Assembly (NCBI GenBank): GCA_017590115.1
Contig: JAGGNK010003335.1
Span: 10,230,286 to 10,294,285, forward strand
Reading direction: 5' to 3'
From: Montifringilla adamsi
Lineage: Eukaryota; Chordata; Aves; Passeriformes; Passeridae
Length of the DNA: 64,000 bases
The position numbers and the translations under genes are program-made. Under the pieces are notes generated by a model. The model saw nothing but the letters and a program-made list of their open reading frames with translations. It had not been told where the DNA came from and did no database searches. Position 1 is the stretch's first letter, and every line of letters starts with the position of its first letter. Below are positions 58,800 to 64,000 of the stretch, in pieces.

Positions 58800-59120
58800 T
58801 GTATTTATTTCCCTTGAAAATATGTCCTTAACAGGCAGTTAACATTATGCTTAAGTGACAACGAATTACACATTTCATTTAAGAGCAGGCACAAGGAACA
58901 GTGTAATTCCCTATAGACTAATGGTGCATTTCTCCTCACAGACAGTCAATTAAATATTTAATCAGCACAATAGCCAGTTAAGTATTGTATATGGCCATAA
59001 ATACAACCCAATACATTTCCATGCCACATTAAGCTGAAGCTTGTAGACACTTGTCTCTCCAGCATCAGGCACGACAGCTCGGTCAATGCATCCTTCGAAA
59101 GCAGATTCTATTTATTTTCT
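58800..59120. promoter_or_regulatory. Candidate conserved non-coding element
   Basis: About 320 bp of unique AT-rich sequence with cagttaacattatgcttaag, acgaattacacatttcattt, gtcaattaaatatttaatca and atggccataaatacaaccca. It is dense in homeodomain cores, with an HNF1-like gttaac and a CArG-like centre. Low CpG and the absence of repeats make it the best conserved-element candidate on this side. Confidence 0.35.
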
Positions 59121-59124
59121 GTCA

Positions 59125-62100
59125 TATTAAGCAGGCATCATTTCTGTCCTGTCCCAGCCAAGTGTATTAACTCCTCAGCAGCACCATGTGAATAATCTGC
59201 ATCAAACTGTGGACTAGGGGAAGATTCCTGCCTTCCTGCTCACCAGCTGTTTGTGAGGTGACTGCAAATTTATTTGAATAATTTCTCTTCGGGTCACATC
59301 CTGGAGCTGCAGCAGTGGCTGGAGGGCCTCTGCTCCCTGTGCTCCTCAGATGCTTTAGAAGAGATGAAAGATTCAGCAATTAAAAACACAAGCTACAAAA
59401 AGAAAGGGAAAGGAAAGAATTCTGCTTCTCATTTAATAGAGAGGGCTGAGGTTGGAAAAGCATTAAAATTTAGGTTTGCAGACAGGGCACTGCCACAAGA
59501 AGGGAGGGAGGGAGGGATGGGGCTGATGGAATCCTCCAGCAGAGCATTGGGTGTGGGTTCTTGGTGGCACAGCACAGGCTGTGGGCACAGTGTCCCCCAT
59601 GGGCAAGTGGAGCTGGCCCCAGAGGAGAGCAGGGCTGGATCTGGGCATGCAGGGCCATTCCAGGGCAGTGTCCAGAGAGAGAAACACTAATTCCTCTTTC
59701 CCACCATCTGGGAGATGTGTTCATTCTAGCAGTGTCTTCTTTCAGGCTTGATTTCTGCTCTGCTTGCTTTCAGTCCCCACTTCCCAAGCTCTCATCGGCT
59801 CAATTATAACCGTAAGAATAAATCTATTTATGGTGCCTTGTTACAAAATGAATCAATAAACCTGAAGCAAGCACAAGGCCAAAACCTCAACATCCTGAAT
59901 GGTTTTGTGTCAGCTGCAGCAGGGGCTGCCTCCCACATTCCCCCCGAGTCTCTCAGGTGAGTGCTGTTTGCAAGCACAGGGGTCATTCCTGGGACAGAAA
60001 GTTGAGCATATGGATTATTGACAGATGATTTTCTTTTCTGGCTTCTGAGCAACTTCAGATACAACTCAAAATCCTCTTTTTAGTTTTGGCAGCCACGGTG
60101 ATCAGTGCTGGTAAAGCAACAAGAGGAATATGAACCCCCTCTTGTGCTTGGAAAAGGGGTCTTTGCTTGATTTCAAGATTTGAAGCACATATCAAGGGCA
60201 CGACACCTGAATACGGCTGAGCTCCCAAAAATTTGGGACCATGTAACTGGAGGGCTGTACCACAGTAAATCCTACAAAATGCCACTGTAAAAGGCTTTTC
60301 AAGGTTGTGAGCCACCCTTTGGAGAGCTGGAAACTGTGTGTAAGGAAAGGTCAAATTATGGGAGGGACACCAGATTTTGGTTCATTTTGCCTGTTTTCGA
60401 ATAATTTCTGGAGAAATCTGTCACATTACATAAAGCTTTGGGAAAGTAAAGACTGTGTAACTCACTGGAGGCCAATGCACAGACAAGGAACCCCAGGCTG
60501 AGGGGGTCACACTTGCCCAGTGAGCTGTGGTGGCCAGCCAGGACTGTGACAAGTGACTTCATGACCTCCCAGAGCTTCATTCTGACACACAATTCCATCC
60601 TCAGCCCGACTACCAGCATGCATTTGCTGACTGCATCCTCTTGGCTGAAGCAGAGGAAGGTTTTAAGCCACATGAGTGCCCTCAGTTCTGTGCCCCTTAC
60701 CTCAATTACAGCCTGAATTTCATCAGAAGTCAGTTTGATCCTGGGCACGGGGAGAAATGGAGCTGGGAACCTGCCCACAGGTGCCCCCAGCCACCCCCAC
60801 GGGCTTCCTCCTAATAAATCCCCTTCCATTAGGAAACAACAGGCAAGCACCAAGGGTGGTTTACACTCTTCTGTCTCTGTTGCTCTTTGTTCAACCTCTG
60901 CAACAGCTGCCAGGAGCCATAAATCACCAAGCACAGTCCTGGAGCTGGGGATCACTGTCTTGTAAAACAAACATCCTCCAGATTTTGTAGCACCTGACGC
61001 TGGTTACAAACTGTTGGTTGTCAAATTCTTCCTCTTCCATTTATTTCCCAGCCCCTCAACTCTGCTGCTCCTTGTCTGCTATATATCTTCTGTTTATTGT
61101 TATTTCTTTCCCCCCTTTGTTTTAATAACTCTTTTACTGTGGATTCTTGTAAAAACAGCTGCTCCAGCCAGTAAAAGAAAAAAAAAAAAAATAAAAAAGA
61201 ATATCTGGAAACAGATGCCCTGGCATTGCTTCAGCTGTAATCTCTTAGATTTATAATTCCTCTTCAGTTCAATATTGATTCAGAATAAAGCAACTCAAAA
61301 CACACTGGCAGCTCACATCTTTTTGTAGTCTTCTCCAGTCTTTCTTCTTCTCTGCCACAACATTTATTTTCCTTTCATCCACACAACTAAAATATGTACA
61401 GGAACAATCCAGTCCAAGCTGATGAGATATACCCAGGTGCCTGTAGAGCAGAGGGTTTATGTCTGTGGAATGATGTCAGCTCATTTTTTATTGTTTTCAT
61501 TTATTTCCTCTTGTCCAGCATCATCTGCCTCCTCCCAGAACCCTCTTTAAGTCAGTGCCCTGCGTTTCAGGGACTCTGGGAGCCCCCAGAGCTCACAGGG
61601 AGGCAGTGGCAGCCCTGAGCCAGAGCACAGCACCTGCCAGAGGTCACAGCTGGGGCCATTCCCCTCGGTGCAGGAGCCCAGGGAACGGGCACTGAGGCTC
61701 CTGTCTGCCTCTCAACAGCTCCACAGGGATTACTGAGTCCCCTGGCACCACACTGGGGAGGAAACACTAAAATTTCCCTTCCATAAAGTGCCCTGAGAGC
61801 CCCCACAGGACAGGAGAGAGCTGTGAGCACACATCTCAGGCCTGTGGAGAAAAAAGCCCATTTAGGATGCATGTGTTGGAGATAAGGCTGCAGATGTCCC
61901 TGAAGCCTGGCTGAAAGTGGCTTGAGGGCCACAGCACCCACCCACCAGCACACAGGTTCCTTTTGACTGACCCCACACCAGTGAGACTCTACCAAAGTGC
62001 TGAGTGGAAGGCTTGTCTGAAGCCTAAAAGAGGAACCTGCTCTTTTGAACATTTTCCCACACTTTAGACAATGCCACTTGCCTCTTACAGCTCAGTTTCT

Positions 62101-63280
62101 CTCAGGACTATTTGCTTTGAATGTTGGGACTATTTATAACTGGCCAAGTCCAGGGTTCCTTCCTCATTCCTGAGAAAGCTCTGCCAGTTCCACAGGCTGT
62201 GTCTTCCCAGTGGAGCTCTCATTTGGACCCTGTAAATGTATTAATTTCTTCTTTAGGAGAGGTGGCCTGAGCTCTCATCAGATTGTAAAACCTCAGATGG
62301 TCTCCAGTCTCACATTTCACCCAGATATGGTACCACCCACTTCCTCCAAGCCCAGCAGATCCCCTTGGGTTTCCTCTCAGATTCTCCCCTGTGTTCTCTT
62401 CTCCTCTGGCTTTTTTTTTTTCCCTTTTCCCTCTGAGGAAATGGGCCCAGTTCAAGGGCAGCACACAAAGCTCAGCAGCCACGTGTGCCTGTGCTTACCT
62501 CAAGCCAGGCTCTAAGAGGCAGAAATTTAGGCAGTATCAGCCCTATGATAAGGTGGAAAATGCCACTTCTAGCAAAGCCAAACTGCTGCAGGGAATTTGA
62601 TTTGGGGGAACAACTCCCAGTCCTCCCAGCCCACTGCCAGGCTGTCTCAGCTGGGACAGAAGTTCACTGGTTCCCCTGGCTGTGTCACACATCAGCCCAG
62701 AGCCGAGAAACCCTCCAGCAACCATTTGCATCCCTGTGCCAGGAATGGCAGAAATGCTTCTAGAAACGTTCCCAGAGGCTCTACATCAGCAGAAGAGCTG
62801 CTCTCCACGCTGTCTGTCTACAGACTGGAGCATCCTGTTCTCCTCAGCACGGAGCCCCGTGTCAGGGTGGGTGATTTCTCCAGGAGGGATGGGAAGGCAC
62901 TTGCTTTAGCAAGCTCAAAATCCATCTGCACCATATCGGCCCAACCTAAATCATGTGTAGCCAGGGAAAATGCCAGACAGGAGCAGCTCTCTGTGCTGAG
63001 AGTCCCCGTGGCCCCCAGCTGGATGTCAGGCACAGCCTGCTGTAACCAGACAATGTCCCCTGCACTCTGCCCCGTCTGCATCCCAGCAGAGCACACAGAG
63101 TGCTGGAAAGTCACCAGGGAATGGCAACAGGGAAGTAACTGCGTGCTTCCAGCACAACAGCTTGGAATAATTGTGGGTGGTTGTGGGTCTGGGGGTGCAC
63201 CAGAGTGTCAGAACATCCTGAGCAGGCTAGCAGGGTGGCAGACAGCAGGAATGCCTCCCTGTCTCTGTGTGCAGCTCTCA
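59125..63280. other. Intergenic or intronic sequence, no gene seen
   Basis: No coding exon is supported. It contains a (GGGA)n run near 59500-59518 and an A-rich run near 61177-61198. Open frames are long by chance at this GC level. Confidence 0.45.
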
Positions 63281-63288
63281 ACAGCAGT

Positions 63289-63370
63289 GGGGGGGGGGGG
63301 GGGGGGCACCNNNNNNNNNNNNNNNNNNNNNNNGGGGGCGACCTGCGGTGGGGGGGGGGGGGGGGGGGGG
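63289..63370. repeat. Poly-G runs flanking a sequence gap
   Basis: Eighteen G (63289-63306), a 23-base N gap (63311-63333), then gggggcgacctgcggt and 21 G (63350-63370). The gap is an assembly break in G-rich DNA, so its real length and content are unknown. Confidence 0.95.
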
Positions 63371-63374
63371 TTGC

Positions 63375-64000
63375 AGCTTCAGTGTGTCACATTTTCTGTG
63401 CTGTCCCCTCCTTCCCATGGGAACAGCACCAGGACTGAGCCCTTATGTGAGCTCTCAGGTCTGTCAGCTGGAGAGCTGGGGCCTGTGACCTGAGGTTTGT
63501 CACAGCATCCTTGAGTCTGCTGGTGCAAAACAACCGGGATTTAACAAATTGGCAATCTCTGAGGGGGAAAAAGTCCTGTTCTGTTGAAGCATTTCCCACC
63601 AGCTCTGTGGTCACTGTATTTTTCTTTCAGGAACTGATGTGCTGGGAGAGATGCACCACCCACACAGTCCCCAGGGTGGTCTCTCCCTGCCTTGCACCTC
63701 CTGCCTCTCCAGCTCATTTCTAGCACATTCCCCACTGCTGTCCATCACCACTGGTAGTTCCTCTGCCACTCAGCATTCCCAGGAATGTGCAGGTGCACAG
63801 CCTTTCCCACTGGTGCCCAGGCAGGTCCCATGGGCAGCAGGATGGGGTGGGGAGAGCTCGCTTGCCCTGTGCCAGGAGCTGGCAGAGCCAGGGCCGGCCA
63901 GACAATCTGGGATTGTCCTAATTTGATTATTTGTTGGCTGCCTTCAGGGTGCTAGAGGACAATGCACACAGCCAGGACACGCCTGTGGGCTGGTGATGGA
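63375..64000. other. Right end of window, no gene seen
   Basis: Unique GC-moderate sequence. No exon with supported borders and no repeat family recognised. Confidence 0.4.

Overview
This window looks like bird nuclear DNA. It holds two genes whose exons I could follow base by base. FAM114A2 is on the minus strand (coding 9108-16795, 13 coding exons, 500 aa predicted). MFAP3 is on the plus strand (coding 22722-25108, two coding exons, 341 aa predicted). They stand head to head around a CpG-rich promoter near 17.8-18.0 kb, the arrangement known for this vertebrate gene pair. Short introns, CR1 retroelement tails, GC-rich minisatellites and poly-G runs beside a sequence gap all fit a bird. I cannot tell the species or order.

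Left part (1-9 kb). A 20-bp minisatellite at about 437-840 is followed by a compact minus-strand gene that I do not recognise. It has four exons between 1545 and 2458, canonical splice sites, continuous phase and a poly(A) signal. It encodes a very lysine/glutamate-rich chain of about 80 aa with an acidic Ser/Asp tail. Further phase-compatible exons may lie at 4652-5800, so the short version could be only the C-terminal end of a larger protein. The 3' flank of FAM114A2 carries a recent 127-bp tandem duplication.

Middle (9-28.4 kb). This part holds FAM114A2, the shared promoter, a CR1 tail, the long first intron of MFAP3, the two MFAP3 coding exons and a probable long 3' UTR ending near 28.35 kb. 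FAM114A2 is a cytosolic/Golgi-associated protein of the NOXP20 (DUF719) family. MFAP3 is a single-pass membrane protein with one Ig-like domain.

Right part (28.4-64 kb). I see no convincing protein-coding exon here. The sequence is GC-moderate intergenic or intronic DNA with CR1 fragments, a possible solo LTR, microsatellites, a 39-bp minisatellite at 34.24-34.64 kb, a GC-rich repeat at 55.1-55.3 kb and a poly-G-flanked assembly gap at 63311-63333. Set into it are AT-rich blocks full of homeodomain- and GATA-like words that look like conserved non-coding elements. In other vertebrates GALNT10 follows MFAP3 in this direction. I found none of its exons, so it starts beyond the window, has its first exon in missing sequence, or is not the neighbour here.
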